A DNA stretch of 64,000 bases, taken from the NCBI RefSeq assembly GCF_024979255.1, contig NZ_JANLCN010000002.1:310001-374000 (forward strand). Reading direction: 5' to 3'. Positions 8,169 through 16,289 of the stretch are shown in pieces (within the stretch, counting starts at the first letter, position 1; the number at the start of each line of letters is the position of its first letter). Under the pieces are notes generated by a model. The model worked only from the letters and a program-made list of their open reading frames with translations, did no database searches and had not been told where the DNA came from. The translations under genes and the position numbers were made by a program. Source of the DNA: Herbiconiux moechotypicola (lineage in GTDB: Bacteria; Actinomycetota; Actinomycetes; Actinomycetales; Microbacteriaceae).

Positions 8169-8206
8169 GCGACCGTGTCGTCGCCATGACGAGGAAGATT
8201 CAGAAG

Positions 8207-8280
8207 TGGAGCGGATGACGGGAATCGAACCCGCGCTATCAGCTTGGGAAGCTGAAGTTCTGCCATTGAACTACATCCGC
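8207..8280 (-). tRNA. tRNA-Gly (anticodon CCC)
   Basis: The minus strand folds as a cloverleaf. The acceptor stem GCGGATG pairs with CATCCGC. The D arm is GTTC-AATGGCA-GAAC. The anticodon stem TCAGC/GCTGA encloses the loop TTCCCAA, giving anticodon CCC. The T arm is CGGG-TTCGATT-CCCG. T is the discriminator (8210) and CCA is encoded (8207-8209). It reads GGG glycine codons. Its 3' end faces the unknown gene pair at 7278-8155. I found no repeat of the tRNA tail and no integrase. Confidence 0.96.
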
Positions 8281-8292
8281 AGTGCAACCATC

Positions 8293-9288
8293 CTAGGCGG
8301 TCAGAGCGCCGGCTAGCGAGTCGAGCACTCTGAGGCGGTCGGAGCCGACCGGGGTGAGCACGACCGTGGTGGTGCCCGCGGCGTGCCGGGCGGCGATCGC
8401 GGAGCGGGCGTCGGCGGGGGTTCCGGCGATGGCCAGCGACGCCACCCACTCGTCGGGGAGGAGGGTCGCGAAATGCTCGGGATCCGATGCGGTCTCGCGG
8501 AGCGCCGTGAACTCGGCGGCGAAAGGGAGGGGTGCGATGTGGGGTGCCCAGTCGGGTTCTCCGAGCCAGGCGAGGGCAGGCCGGGCGGCGGCCAGCGCGG
8601 CCTCGCGGTCGGAGGACACGGAGGCGACGTCGTAGGCCACCACCCGCGGCGCGGCCGTGCCTGCGGGCGCGAGAGCCCCCGAGCCCGCAGTCACGCTCCG
8701 GAGTGCCTCGGCGACATACGACGGATGCGCGGGCTCGGCCAGCACCACGCCGTCGGCCACCTCGCCCGCCAGCGCCAGCGAGCGTGGGCCGCGCACGCCC
8801 AGCAGCAGCGGCGGGGGAGCGCTGGGCAGCTCGTCGAGCACGATCCCGCCCACGTCGACGTACCGGCCGCCGGCCGGGCCCGGCCGACCTGAGAGCAGCT
8901 CGGTGAGCGCCCGCGTGTACTCGCGGAGGAGGGTGAGCGGGCTCGACGGCCACGCGCCGGCCTGACGCATCCATCCGGGCATCCCGTGCCCGATCCCCAC
9001 CACGACCCGGCCCGGGTGCAACTGCTCCAGCGTCGCGAGCTCCATCGCGGCGAACGCCGCGTTGCGGGCGCCGGCGGGCAGGATGCCGATGCCGACGGTG
9101 ATGTGCGAGGTGAGCGCGAGCACCGTCGCCGCCTGGGCGATGCCTCCGCGGAAGCCGAGATCCTCCACCACCCAGAGCTCGTCGAACCCGAGCTCCTCGG
9201 CGCGACGGGCGAATGCGGCGACCGACCCCACCGGCAGGTCGCGGGGGAGCATCACACCGACGAGACCCCGATCCTCCCGAGTGACCAT
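8293..9288 (-). CDS. LLM-class flavin-dependent oxidoreductase
   Basis: 331 residues with the luciferase-like (beta/alpha)8 pattern. It starts with Gly-Val-Met-Leu-Pro-Arg-Asp-Leu-Pro, the Glu-Leu-Trp-Val-Val-Glu-Asp strand follows, and [10 protein letters not shown] is the F420/FMN-family loop. Actinobacterial members often use coenzyme F420; the substrate is unknown. GAGGAGG just before ATG 9288 is a good ribosome-binding site. The gene is divergent from dcd, with 34 bp between starts. Confidence 0.8.
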   Translation of the reverse strand: MVTREDRGLVGVMLPRDLPVGSVAAFARRAEELGFDELWVVEDLGFRGGIAQAATVLALTSHITVGIGILPAGARNAAFAAMELATLEQLHPGRVVVGIGHGMPGWMRQAGAWPSSPLTLLREYTRALTELLSGRPGPAGGRYVDVGGIVLDELPSAPPPLLLGVRGPRSLALAGEVADGVVLAEPAHPSYVAEALRSVTAGSGALAPAGTAAPRVVAYDVASVSSDREAALAAARPALAWLGEPDWAPHIAPLPFAAEFTALRETASDPEHFATLLPDEWVASLAIAGTPADARSAIAARHAAGTTTVVLTPVGSDRLRVLDSLAGALTA

Positions 9289-9310
9289 GTCATCCCTCCT
9301 CTTCGATCGT

Positions 9311-9316
9311 TACACT
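9311..9316 (+). promoter_or_regulatory. -10 box, leaderless start of dcd
   Basis: TACACT, 6 nt before GTG 9323. It settles the dcd start, since no Shine-Dalgarno sequence precedes that GTG. Confidence 0.6.
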
Positions 9317-9322
9317 GACCAC

Positions 9323-9928
9323 GTGCTGCTCTCCGACCGCGACATCCGTACCCAGATCCGCGAACACCGCGTGAGCCTCGAACCCTACGAGCCGGCGATG
9401 CTGCAGCCCTCGTCGATCGACGTGCGTCTCGACCGCTACTTCCGCCTCTTCGACAACCACAAGTATCCCTTCATCGACCCCGCCGAAGACCAGCCCGAGT
9501 TGACCCGGCTGATCGAGACGAAGCCCGACGAGCCGTTCATCCTGCACCCCGGTGAGTTCGTGTTGGGTTCCACCTTCGAGCGAGTGGGCCTGCCCGACGA
9601 CATCGCGGCCCGACTGGAGGGCAAGAGTTCGCTGGGGCGCCTGGGGCTGCTCACCCACTCCACCGCCGGTTTCATCGACCCCGGTTTCAGCGGCCACGTC
9701 ACGCTCGAGCTGAGCAACGTGGCGACCCTGCCGATCAAGCTGTGGCCGGGCATGAAGATCGGGCAGTTGTGCTTCTTCCAGCTCTCCAGCCCCACCGAGC
9801 GCCCGTACGGGTCGAGCCAGTACAGCTCGCGCTACCAGGGGCAGCGCGGCCCGACCGCGTCGCGCTCGCACCTCAACTTCCACCGCACCGACGTGTCGAC
9901 CGTCGACGAGGGCTCGATCGGCGGCTGA
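9323..9928 (+). CDS. dcd: dCTP deaminase
   Basis: 201 residues from GTG 9323, beginning Leu-Leu-Ser-Asp-Arg-Asp-Ile, the standard Dcd N-terminus. The core has Gln-Pro-Ser-Ser-Ile-Asp-Val-Arg-Leu, the active-site [10 protein letters not shown] and Ala-Gly-Phe-Ile-Asp-Pro-Gly-Phe. The enzyme supplies dUTP or dUMP for thymidylate synthesis. Mycobacterial relatives both deaminate and remove pyrophosphate (dUMP-forming), and this protein may do the same. It converges on the AlaRS-like gene with 20 bp between stops. Confidence 0.95.
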   Translation: MLLSDRDIRTQIREHRVSLEPYEPAMLQPSSIDVRLDRYFRLFDNHKYPFIDPAEDQPELTRLIETKPDEPFILHPGEFVLGSTFERVGLPDDIAARLEGKSSLGRLGLLTHSTAGFIDPGFSGHVTLELSNVATLPIKLWPGMKIGQLCFFQLSSPTERPYGSSQYSSRYQGQRGPTASRSHLNFHRTDVSTVDEGSIGG

Positions 9929-9948
9929 GCCGCGGGCCGGGGCGAGCC

Positions 9949-11385
9949 CTAGCTGCTCGCCGCCGCCCCGCCCGGCAGCCCCGCGGCCCCGAGCCGCGTC
10001 GCCCCGCGCGAGCGGGCCCGCTGCTCCTCGAGGGCTTCGGCGAACTCCGCCTCCCAGTCGGCCGCGACCTCGATCCCGAGCCGCCGAGCCTCCTCGACGG
10101 ACAGTTCGCGCGGGAACCCGTGCGTGTCGGAGAGCCGGAACACGTCGGCCCCGGTGAGCACCCGGCCCTCGTATTCCCCGAGGGCTATGAGTCCCCCTTC
10201 GAGCGTGCGCCGGAACGAGTTCTCCTCCTTCACGAGCACCGCCACCACCTCGTCGCGCGAGGCGGCGACTTCGGGGTAGTCGTCGGCGTAGAGGTCGGCG
10301 ATCACGGGCACCACCTCGGCGAAGAAGTTCTCGGCGAGGCCCAGCGAGAGCGCCAGCCGGATGGCGCGCCGCAGCAGGCGCCGCATCACGTAGCCCTGCT
10401 CCTTGTTGGAGGGCCGCACCCCGTCGACGGCGAGGAAGGTGGCGCCACGCAGGTGGTCGGCGATGATGCGCATCGACGCCGTCTCGTCGTCGTACGACTT
10501 GCCGGTGAGCGATTCGAGCTTCTCGATGATGGGCCACAGCAGTGAGATGCGGAACACGTCGTCCGACCCGAGCGACGCGGCCGCGATGCGCTCGAGCCCA
10601 CCGCCGAAGTCGACGTTACGCCGCGCCAGCTCCTCGAAGCTCCCGTCGTCGAGTCGTCGGTACTGCATGAACACCTGGTTGCCGATCTCCATGAACTGCC
10701 CGCCGTCGCTGGCCGGGTGCGCGAGCCCGTACGACGCATCCTGGTGCGACGGCCCGAAGTCGTAGAACACCTCGCTGTCGGGGCCGCACGGGTCGCCGAT
10801 GGGTGTCGCCTCGAGCGATCCACCGCGCGACCACCAGTTCTCGCCGCCGTCGTAGAAGAAGATGCGCTCGCCCGGATGCACGCCCCGCGCATCCCCGTCG
10901 GCCTGCGACCCGATGGCGGCGATGCCGTTCGACACCCCGCGCTCGGCGAACACCCGTGCCCAGATCGACGCGGCCTCGTCGTCGCGCGGGATGCCGTTGG
11001 CCTCGTCGCCGATGAAGCAGGTCACGTAGACGTGCTCGGGGTCGAGCCCCACGACGTCGAACAGGAACGCCGAGAACTGCCTGATCTGCTCCTCTTTGAA
11101 GTAGTCGCCGAGCGACCAGTTGCCGAGCATCTCGAAGAAGGTGGTGTGCCGGTTGTCGCCCACGTCGTCGATGTCCTGCGCCCGCACGCAGGGCTGCGAG
11201 TCGACGAGGCGCTGACCGGCGGGATGCGTCTCGCCGAGCAGGTAGGGCAGCAGGGACTGCATGCCGCTGCCGTTGAAGAGGGTGGAGGTGTCGCCGCGCG
11301 GCACGAGGGGCGCGCGTGGGATGAGGGTGTGGCCGTTCTCCTCGAGAAAGGCCAGGTACCGGTTGCGGATCTCGTGGGCGTCCAT
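9949..11385 (-). CDS. Stand-alone alanyl-tRNA-synthetase-like protein (no editing or C-Ala domain)
   Basis: 478 residues from ATG 11385, which has the site GAGGG 6 nt upstream. It matches only the N-terminal half of AlaRS: class II motif 2 (Thr-Phe-Phe-Glu-Met-Leu-Gly-Asn), Gly-Asp-Tyr-Phe-Lys, Asp-Pro-Cys-Gly-Pro-x-Ser-Glu-Val-Phe, motif 3 (Gly-Gly-Gly-Leu-Glu-Arg-Ile-Ala-Ala), then the tRNA-recognition helices (Pro-Ser-Asn-x-x-x-Gly-Tyr-Val-Met-Arg-Arg). It ends where full AlaRS passes into the editing domain, about the extent of the active E. coli N461 fragment. Catalytic motifs look intact. A normal alaS is presumed elsewhere. The role is unknown: alanyl-tRNA or alanyl-adenylate supply for a side pathway, or a back-up synthetase. 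Confidence 0.85.
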   Translation of the reverse strand: MDAHEIRNRYLAFLEENGHTLIPRAPLVPRGDTSTLFNGSGMQSLLPYLLGETHPAGQRLVDSQPCVRAQDIDDVGDNRHTTFFEMLGNWSLGDYFKEEQIRQFSAFLFDVVGLDPEHVYVTCFIGDEANGIPRDDEAASIWARVFAERGVSNGIAAIGSQADGDARGVHPGERIFFYDGGENWWSRGGSLEATPIGDPCGPDSEVFYDFGPSHQDASYGLAHPASDGGQFMEIGNQVFMQYRRLDDGSFEELARRNVDFGGGLERIAAASLGSDDVFRISLLWPIIEKLESLTGKSYDDETASMRIIADHLRGATFLAVDGVRPSNKEQGYVMRRLLRRAIRLALSLGLAENFFAEVVPVIADLYADDYPEVAASRDEVVAVLVKEENSFRRTLEGGLIALGEYEGRVLTGADVFRLSDTHGFPRELSVEEARRLGIEVAADWEAEFAEALEEQRARSRGATRLGAAGLPGGAAASS

Positions 11386-11427
11386 GCCCTCAGCATCCCA
11401 CACGGACGAAGTGGGCCGCGGCTGCCG

Positions 11428-12303
11428 TCAGAGCGCGCGGCCCGTCTCGTCGAGGTGGTCGCGCCACGAGCGGCGGGGCACCCAGCCGAACAGCGCCGTC
11501 GCCTTCGCCGAGCTGATGCCCGAGGCATCCGTTCTCGGTAGCGGCCGCACGGGCACCGAGGGGTGCAGACGGGCCATCTCGGCGGCGAGGTCGCGCCCGC
11601 CGATGTTGTCGGCGGCGGCCGCGTAGACGACCTCGTGCCCGGGCGTCGGCGTCTCGACGGCGGCGACGATGAGGTCGGCCAGGTCGTCGACGTCGACATA
11701 CGCCCAGAACACCGCGCTCGAGAGGTCGGGGTCGTCGAAGAACGGCCGCAGGTTCGCCTCGTAGCTGGCGGGTGTGAGCACCCAGGTGGGCCTGATCGAC
11801 ACGGCCGTCGCATCCGTTCGCCCGACCAGCCCGTCGCAGAGCACCTCGGAGACCCGCTTCGAGAGCCCGTAGGCGTCGTGGGCGAGGTCGGGATGCGTCT
11901 CTTCGATCGGGCAGAACTGCCCGGTGAACGGTCGGTGCGCCCAGGTCATGCCCGACACCGAGTCGCTGGAGAGGTTGACGAACCGGCGCACCCCCGACGT
12001 CGCCGCGGCCTCGACCACGTTGAACGCGGCGGTGACGTTGGTGAGGAAGACCGTGTGCGGCGTGTTCTTGGTGGGCTCCGGGATGCCCGCGGCGTGCACG
12101 ACGGCCTCCATCCCCCGCACCACCGAGAAGGCGTCGGCGCCGAGGGTGAGGTCGGCCTGCACGTAGCGCACCGCGTTCGACTCGTCGGCGTCGTAGACCG
12201 GGCGCACGATGTCGGTGGCCGTCACCTCGTGGCCGGCGGCGACCAGGGCTGACACCGCAGCCCGGCCGACCTTGCCCCGCGCACCCGTCACGAGAACCCT
12301 CAT
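11428..12303 (-). CDS. NAD-dependent epimerase/dehydratase family protein
   Basis: 291 residues from ATG 12303, which overlaps the upstream stop (ATGA). Extended SDR: Rossmann motif Gly-Ala-Arg-Gly-Lys-Val-Gly (7-13), Asp in the adenine-ribose position, Ser-Ser-Asp-Ser catalytic region near 125, and Tyr-Gly-Leu-Ser-Lys (YxxxK) near 160. It resembles nucleotide-sugar epimerases and uronate-dehydrogenase-like enzymes. Being the last gene of an ABC-importer operon with an enolase-superfamily enzyme, it probably oxidises or epimerises an imported sugar or sugar acid. The exact substrate is unknown. Confidence 0.78.
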   Translation of the reverse strand: MRVLVTGARGKVGRAAVSALVAAGHEVTATDIVRPVYDADESNAVRYVQADLTLGADAFSVVRGMEAVVHAAGIPEPTKNTPHTVFLTNVTAAFNVVEAAATSGVRRFVNLSSDSVSGMTWAHRPFTGQFCPIEETHPDLAHDAYGLSKRVSEVLCDGLVGRTDATAVSIRPTWVLTPASYEANLRPFFDDPDLSSAVFWAYVDVDDLADLIVAAVETPTPGHEVVYAAAADNIGGRDLAAEMARLHPSVPVRPLPRTDASGISSAKATALFGWVPRRSWRDHLDETGRAL

Positions 12304-13415
12304 GCCAGCCACCCCTGTCGGCCCTCGTCGATCACGCTCTCGTCGAGCTCGATACCGAGTCCCGGCCCGGTCGGCACGGCGAGGCGCCCGTCGACGATGG
12401 AACCGATGCCGAAGCCCGCCGAGGGGGCGAGCCGCTCGAGCACGGGGGAGAGGTGGAAGGGGTACTCGAGCACGTCGACCCCCGGCACCGATGCAGCGAC
12501 GTGCGCGTTGGCGGCGAGCGAGATCGGGCCGCCGTGCAGGTGCATCACCACCCGGGCGCCCCGCCCGAGCGCGGCGCGGGCCAGTCGGTGTGCCTCGTCG
12601 GGGCCGCCGCAGATGGAGGCGTCGGGCTGCACCACCGAGAGGCCGGTGAGCTCCAGGGCATCGAGCGCGTACTCGGCGCCGAAGAAGTGCTCGCCGTAGG
12701 CGATCGGCACGGGCGACGCCTCCACCACCCGCTTGATGGCCGAGAGCCGCCCCGCCGGCACCGGCTCCTCGAACCAGCCGATGCCGAGCGCGCCCAGCCG
12801 GGCCGCGATCTCGATCGACTCGGCGACGGTGAAGAACTCGCTGCCGTCGACGGTGATCTCGACGGTCTCCGGCAGCAGGGCGCGCAGCTCGCCCAGCACG
12901 CGCAGGGCGTTCCTCCAGTCGAGCCCGATGCGCATCTTCACGATCGAGACGCCGCGGTCGAGCAGAGGCGCGAGCAGCTCGAGGTGGGCGCCGGCCTCCC
13001 GCGTCTCGAGGAAGTGGCTGTTGCCGGCGTACACGCGCACGCTGTCCGCGACCCGCCCGAGCATCCCCGAGAGCGAGACGCCCCGCGCCTTGCCCTCGAG
13101 GTCGCGGAGCGCGATGGCCACCGCGCTCCGCGACTGGCCGGCGCTGAACTGGTCGCCCAGGGTGCGGCGGGTGGCCGCGTGCGCCCGTTCCAGCACCACG
13201 CCCGCCTTCTCGAGCTCCACGCCGACCAGGGCGGGCGCCCAGAGCTGCTCGACGATGGTCGCGAGCACGGCGGGGTGCGAGATGCCGAAGCAGTCGCAGC
13301 TCTCGCCCCAGCCCACGAGGCCGTCGTCGGTCTCGACCTTGACCACGAAGTAGGTCATGGCCGAGTAGTCGGTGGTGAGCCGGAGGGGGATCGGGGTGAC
13401 GGAACGGATGCGCAC
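12300..13415 (-). CDS. Mandelate racemase/muconate-lactonizing enzyme family protein
   Basis: 371 residues with the enolase-superfamily capping domain and (beta/alpha)7-beta barrel. The Mg2+ ligands are visible as Asp in Thr-Val-Asp-Gly, Glu in Trp-Phe-Glu-Glu-Pro and Glu in Tyr-Gly-Glu-His. The second-strand motif reads Lys-Met-Arg instead of the usual Lys-x-Lys. The partner dyad is Asp in Gln-Pro-Asp-Ala-Ser and His in His-Leu-His-Gly-Gly, as in the mandelate racemase subgroup. A sugar-acid dehydratase or epimerase is the best guess. It is coupled to the dehydrogenase downstream and follows the binding-protein gene by 5 bp. Confidence 0.82.
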   Translation of the reverse strand: MRIRSVTPIPLRLTTDYSAMTYFVVKVETDDGLVGWGESCDCFGISHPAVLATIVEQLWAPALVGVELEKAGVVLERAHAATRRTLGDQFSAGQSRSAVAIALRDLEGKARGVSLSGMLGRVADSVRVYAGNSHFLETREAGAHLELLAPLLDRGVSIVKMRIGLDWRNALRVLGELRALLPETVEITVDGSEFFTVAESIEIAARLGALGIGWFEEPVPAGRLSAIKRVVEASPVPIAYGEHFFGAEYALDALELTGLSVVQPDASICGGPDEAHRLARAALGRGARVVMHLHGGPISLAANAHVAASVPGVDVLEYPFHLSPVLERLAPSAGFGIGSIVDGRLAVPTGPGLGIELDESVIDEGRQGWLA

Positions 13416-13420
13416 GGGTC

Positions 13421-14572
13421 TTACTTGCCTTCCGCGTAGCTGATCGAGGGGTCGAGGAACTCGTTGGTGTAGATGTCGTCTGCCGTGAGGCCGTCGGCCA
13501 CCTCCACGTCGGTGCCGGAGTAGATGTCGGTGAGCACACCGGTCATCCGCTCCATCCGCTCCGGGTCGAAGGAGCCGAACACGCCGTCGGCGCCGTTGGT
13601 GACGATGGCTTCATCCTGCATCACATCGTGCACGTACTGCGCGAGCTCCGGGGTGATCTGGAAGAACTGGTCGATCTCGACGAGGTAGTCGCTGAGCGCC
13701 TGGTTCACCGCGTCGGGCGACTCCATGTAGTCGATCTGCGCCTGTTGCATGGCCGGCACGAGCTGCGCGAGGCAGTCGCTCTGCGCCTCCACCACGTCGG
13801 GCTTGCCCGACCACGCCGCGGGGTAGATGTCGTAGCCCGAGTCGGCGATGAGGAAGGAGTCGACGTCGCGGCCGTAGTCGGGGAAGTCGTTCTTCAGGCG
13901 GTACGGCTCCTGCGTGATGTAGCCCTGCATCACGACGGGCTCGCCGGCCACCAGGCGGGTGACGGAGCCGTCGAACGAGCCGTCGACCTGGTCGGCCCGC
14001 ACGTCGCCCTGGGCGATGAGGTAGTCCATGTAGGTCGCGCCCTGGAAGTAGAGCACGGTGGAGTCGCTCGCGGCGATGTCGGACAGCTGCGAGAAGGAGT
14101 ACATCTCCGGGTCCCAGAACAGGATCTGCGGGTTCTTCTGCAGCGGCGTGTAGACGGCCTTGGTGGGCTGGTCCTTCGAGAGCTTCACCGACTCGTCGGT
14201 GTCGATCATCGCGAGCATGATCGAGTCGTCGGAGTAGAGCAGTGCGGTGGACTGCTGGAAACCGATGAACGGCCCGCCCGCCCGCACCTCGACGGTGATG
14301 CTCGGGTCGGCGATCGCGGGGCCGGAGTATATTCCCGCGTCGGCATCGATCGTGGCGGTGGCCGGGTCGATGAGGGCGTAGGCGGCGGAGTGCTCGGGCT
14401 CGGGGAACCAGTTGGTCTGCAGCACGACGGTGGAGGGGCAGGCGCTGAGGGCGCCGTCGCCGCCGGCGGCCTCAGCGTCTTCGGCGGCGGGGGCGGAGCT
14501 GGAGCAGGCGGCGAGCAGCAGCGCCGAGCTCAGGGCGACGGCGGTGCCGGTCGCGACACGGATGCGGGACAT
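13421..14572 (-). CDS. ABC importer substrate-binding lipoprotein (NMT1/SsuA type)
   Basis: 383 residues with a lipoprotein signal peptide; the lipobox Leu-Leu-Ala-Ala-Cys places the lipidated Cys at 23. The mature part has the Asn-Trp-Phe-Pro-Glu-Pro-Glu-His entry typical of NMT1/THI5-like and nitrate/sulfonate-type binding proteins, and two alpha/beta lobes. GAGGAGA precedes the ATG. The permease and ATPase genes are upstream in the same operon and two metabolic genes follow, so the ligand is probably an organic compound that is catabolised. It cannot be named from sequence. Confidence 0.82.
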   Translation of the reverse strand: MSRIRVATGTAVALSSALLLAACSSSAPAAEDAEAAGGDGALSACPSTVVLQTNWFPEPEHSAAYALIDPATATIDADAGIYSGPAIADPSITVEVRAGGPFIGFQQSTALLYSDDSIMLAMIDTDESVKLSKDQPTKAVYTPLQKNPQILFWDPEMYSFSQLSDIAASDSTVLYFQGATYMDYLIAQGDVRADQVDGSFDGSVTRLVAGEPVVMQGYITQEPYRLKNDFPDYGRDVDSFLIADSGYDIYPAAWSGKPDVVEAQSDCLAQLVPAMQQAQIDYMESPDAVNQALSDYLVEIDQFFQITPELAQYVHDVMQDEAIVTNGADGVFGSFDPERMERMTGVLTDIYSGTDVEVADGLTADDIYTNEFLDPSISYAEGK

Positions 14573-14585
14573 GGGTTCTCCTCGG

Positions 14586-14674
14586 GGTGCGGGATGCGGA
14601 TGGTGCGGGATGCGGGGTGGTGCGGGATGCGGGGTGGTGCGGGATGCGGGGTGGTGCGGATGCGGGTGGTGCGG
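14586..14674. repeat. 17-bp tandem repeat between permease and binding-protein genes
   Basis: Three exact copies of TGGTGCGGGATGCGGGG lie at 14601-14617, 14618-14634 and 14635-14651. They are flanked by degenerate copies at 14586-14600 and 14652-14666 and a partial one at 14667-14674. The repeat fills the gap between the permease stop (14675) and the ribosome-binding site of the binding-protein gene. It contains the window-wide heptamer GGATGCG. A copy-number-variable spacer could change coupling between the two genes; that is inference. Confidence 0.85.
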
Positions 14675-15466
14675 TCAGCGTGCGTTCGGCCGGTACCACG
14701 GGCCGACGACGAGACGGGAGAGGAGCCCGAACAGCCAGAAGGCCGCGAGCCCGAGCAGGGAGGCCAGGATGATGGCGCCGTAGAGCATCTCGCCGTTCAG
14801 CTGGTTGCGGTACGTGTCGATGACGAGCCCGATCCCGGAGTCGCCCTTGCGGAAGAAGAAGTCGGCCACGATCGAGCCCACCACCGCCATGCCGGCCGAG
14901 ATGCGGAGCCCGGTGAAGAGCGCGGGCAGCGCCGCGGGGAACTGCAGCTTGGTGAGCACGGTCCACCGGCTCGCGCGCTTGAGGGTGAACAGGTCGCGCA
15001 TCTGCGGGCTGGTGGACTGCAGCCCGAACAGCGTGTTCGTGATGATGGGGAACAGGCTGATGAGCACCACCACGAGGATGCGGCTCTCGAAGCCGTAGCC
15101 GATCGCGAAGGCGATCAGCGGCACGATCGCGAGGATGGGCACGCTCTGCAGTGCCACCGCGTAGGGGAAGAGCGTGACCTCGACCCACTTGGCCTGACTC
15201 ATCAGCACCGCGGTGACGATCCCGATCACGGCGGCGATGGCGAGACCCACCATCGCGATGACGGTCGAGGTCCAGAGCGGCCCGAGCAGGGCGCCGAGGT
15301 TCTTCGGGGTGAGGAACGCGTCGACGAGCACCTCGTGGGGCATCGGCAGGATGAAGCGGCGGCTGGGGGAGAGCAGGAAGGCGCTCGTGACGTACCAGAG
15401 CGCCACGAAGAGCGCACCGAAGGCGATCGGGAGCACGATCTGCAGGGTGCGCGAGCGCGTGCTCAT
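14675..15466 (-). CDS. ABC importer permease (SsuC/TauC type)
   Basis: 263 residues with six predicted membrane helices and the BPD_transp_1 loop (Leu-Gln-Phe-Pro-Ala-Ala-Leu-Pro-Ala-Leu-Phe-Thr-Gly-Leu-Arg) that docks the ATPase. It forms the channel for the compound bound by the lipoprotein encoded downstream. The ATG overlaps the ATPase stop (ATGA), so the two are translated together. Confidence 0.88.
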   Translation of the reverse strand: MSTRSRTLQIVLPIAFGALFVALWYVTSAFLLSPSRRFILPMPHEVLVDAFLTPKNLGALLGPLWTSTVIAMVGLAIAAVIGIVTAVLMSQAKWVEVTLFPYAVALQSVPILAIVPLIAFAIGYGFESRILVVVLISLFPIITNTLFGLQSTSPQMRDLFTLKRASRWTVLTKLQFPAALPALFTGLRISAGMAVVGSIVADFFFRKGDSGIGLVIDTYRNQLNGEMLYGAIILASLLGLAAFWLFGLLSRLVVGPWYRPNAR

Positions 15467-16200
15467 GCCATCGCTCCCTTGAGGCAGTCGGAGATGGCGT
15501 TCGCGAGTTCGGCGAACTCGGGCGAGTAGCGCGTGTGCTCGTCGCGGGCGTCGCCGAACGGCACCTCGAACTCGCCGATGACCCGGCCGGGCCGGGCTCC
15601 CATCACCACCACCCGGGTGGCCATGTAGACGGCCTCGGGGATGGAGTGGGTCACGAACAGGCCGGTGAACCGCTCCCGCACCCAGAGCGCACGCACGTCG
15701 TCGTTGAGCCGCTCGCGGGTGAACTCGTCGAGCGCGCCGAACGGCTCGTCGAAGAGGAAGAGCTCGGGCTGGTTGACCAGCGACCTGGCTAGCGACACCC
15801 GCATCCGCATCCCGCCCGACAGCTGGTGGGGGCGGTGCTTCTCGAAGCCCGCGAGTCCGACGCGGCCGAGCGCGTCATCGACCCGCGAGGCGGTCTCGGC
15901 GCGGTCGAGGTGGTCGAGCTCGGCGAAGAGGGCGACGTTCTGGCGCACCGTGCGCCACGGCAGCAACGTGGCGTCTTGGAAGACGTAGCCGATCTGGCGG
16001 GTGGCGACGCGCGTCGAGCCCGAGGTGGCCGTCTCGAGACCCGACGCGAGACGCAGCAGGGTCGACTTGCCGCAACCGGAGGGGCCGAGCAGGGCGACGA
16101 ACTCGCCCCGGGCGACCGTGAGATCGACGCCGTCGAGGGCGACGGTACCGCCGGGGAAGGCCATCGACACGCTGTCGAACACGACCTGGGACTCGGGCAT
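15463..16200 (-). CDS. ABC importer ATP-binding protein (SsuB/TauB type)
   Basis: 245 residues. Walker A is Gly-Pro-Ser-Gly-Cys-Gly-Lys-Ser-Thr, the signature is Leu-Ser-Gly-Gly-Met, and Walker B is Leu-Phe-Leu-Phe-Asp-Glu-Pro-Phe; the Q-loop Phe-Gln-Asp and switch His are present. It powers uptake through the adjacent permease. GAGGAG lies 5 nt before ATG 16200. It is the first gene of the ABC operon, and the AT-rich inverted repeat sits directly upstream. Confidence 0.92.
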   Translation of the reverse strand: MPESQVVFDSVSMAFPGGTVALDGVDLTVARGEFVALLGPSGCGKSTLLRLASGLETATSGSTRVATRQIGYVFQDATLLPWRTVRQNVALFAELDHLDRAETASRVDDALGRVGLAGFEKHRPHQLSGGMRMRVSLARSLVNQPELFLFDEPFGALDEFTRERLNDDVRALWVRERFTGLFVTHSIPEAVYMATRVVVMGARPGRVIGEFEVPFGDARDEHTRYSPEFAELANAISDCLKGAMA

Positions 16201-16212
16201 CCGAACTCCTCA

Positions 16213-16250
16213 AATATTGACTAGTTCAATATTGTGAGGGTCAAATATTA
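16213..16250. promoter_or_regulatory. AT-rich inverted-repeat operator of the ABC operon
   Basis: AATATTGA (16213-16220) and TCAATATT (16226-16233) form a perfect 8-bp inverted repeat with spacer CTAGT. A third half-site, TCAAATATT, follows at 16241-16249. The block is strikingly AT-rich for this genome and lies between the ATPase start (16200) and the XRE-cupin gene (stop 16290). It is the likely binding site for that regulator. TTGAAC inside it could serve as a -35. Confidence 0.6.
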
Positions 16251-16289
16251 CCGACGCGTGTCGGCCGTGTATCAGATCTATTACTCAGA

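Noticed and set aside
7278-8280. Integrative element attached to tRNA-Gly
   Set aside because: No integrase and no direct repeat of the tRNA 3' end were found nearby; only a two-gene islet remains as a possibility.
9062-9322. N-terminal extension of dcd
   Set aside because: It runs antisense to the LLM gene; the conserved Dcd N-terminus and the -10 box both point to GTG 9323.
14586-14674. Possible CRISPR-like array
   Set aside because: Units are contiguous 17-bp tandem copies without unique spacers, and there are no cas genes.
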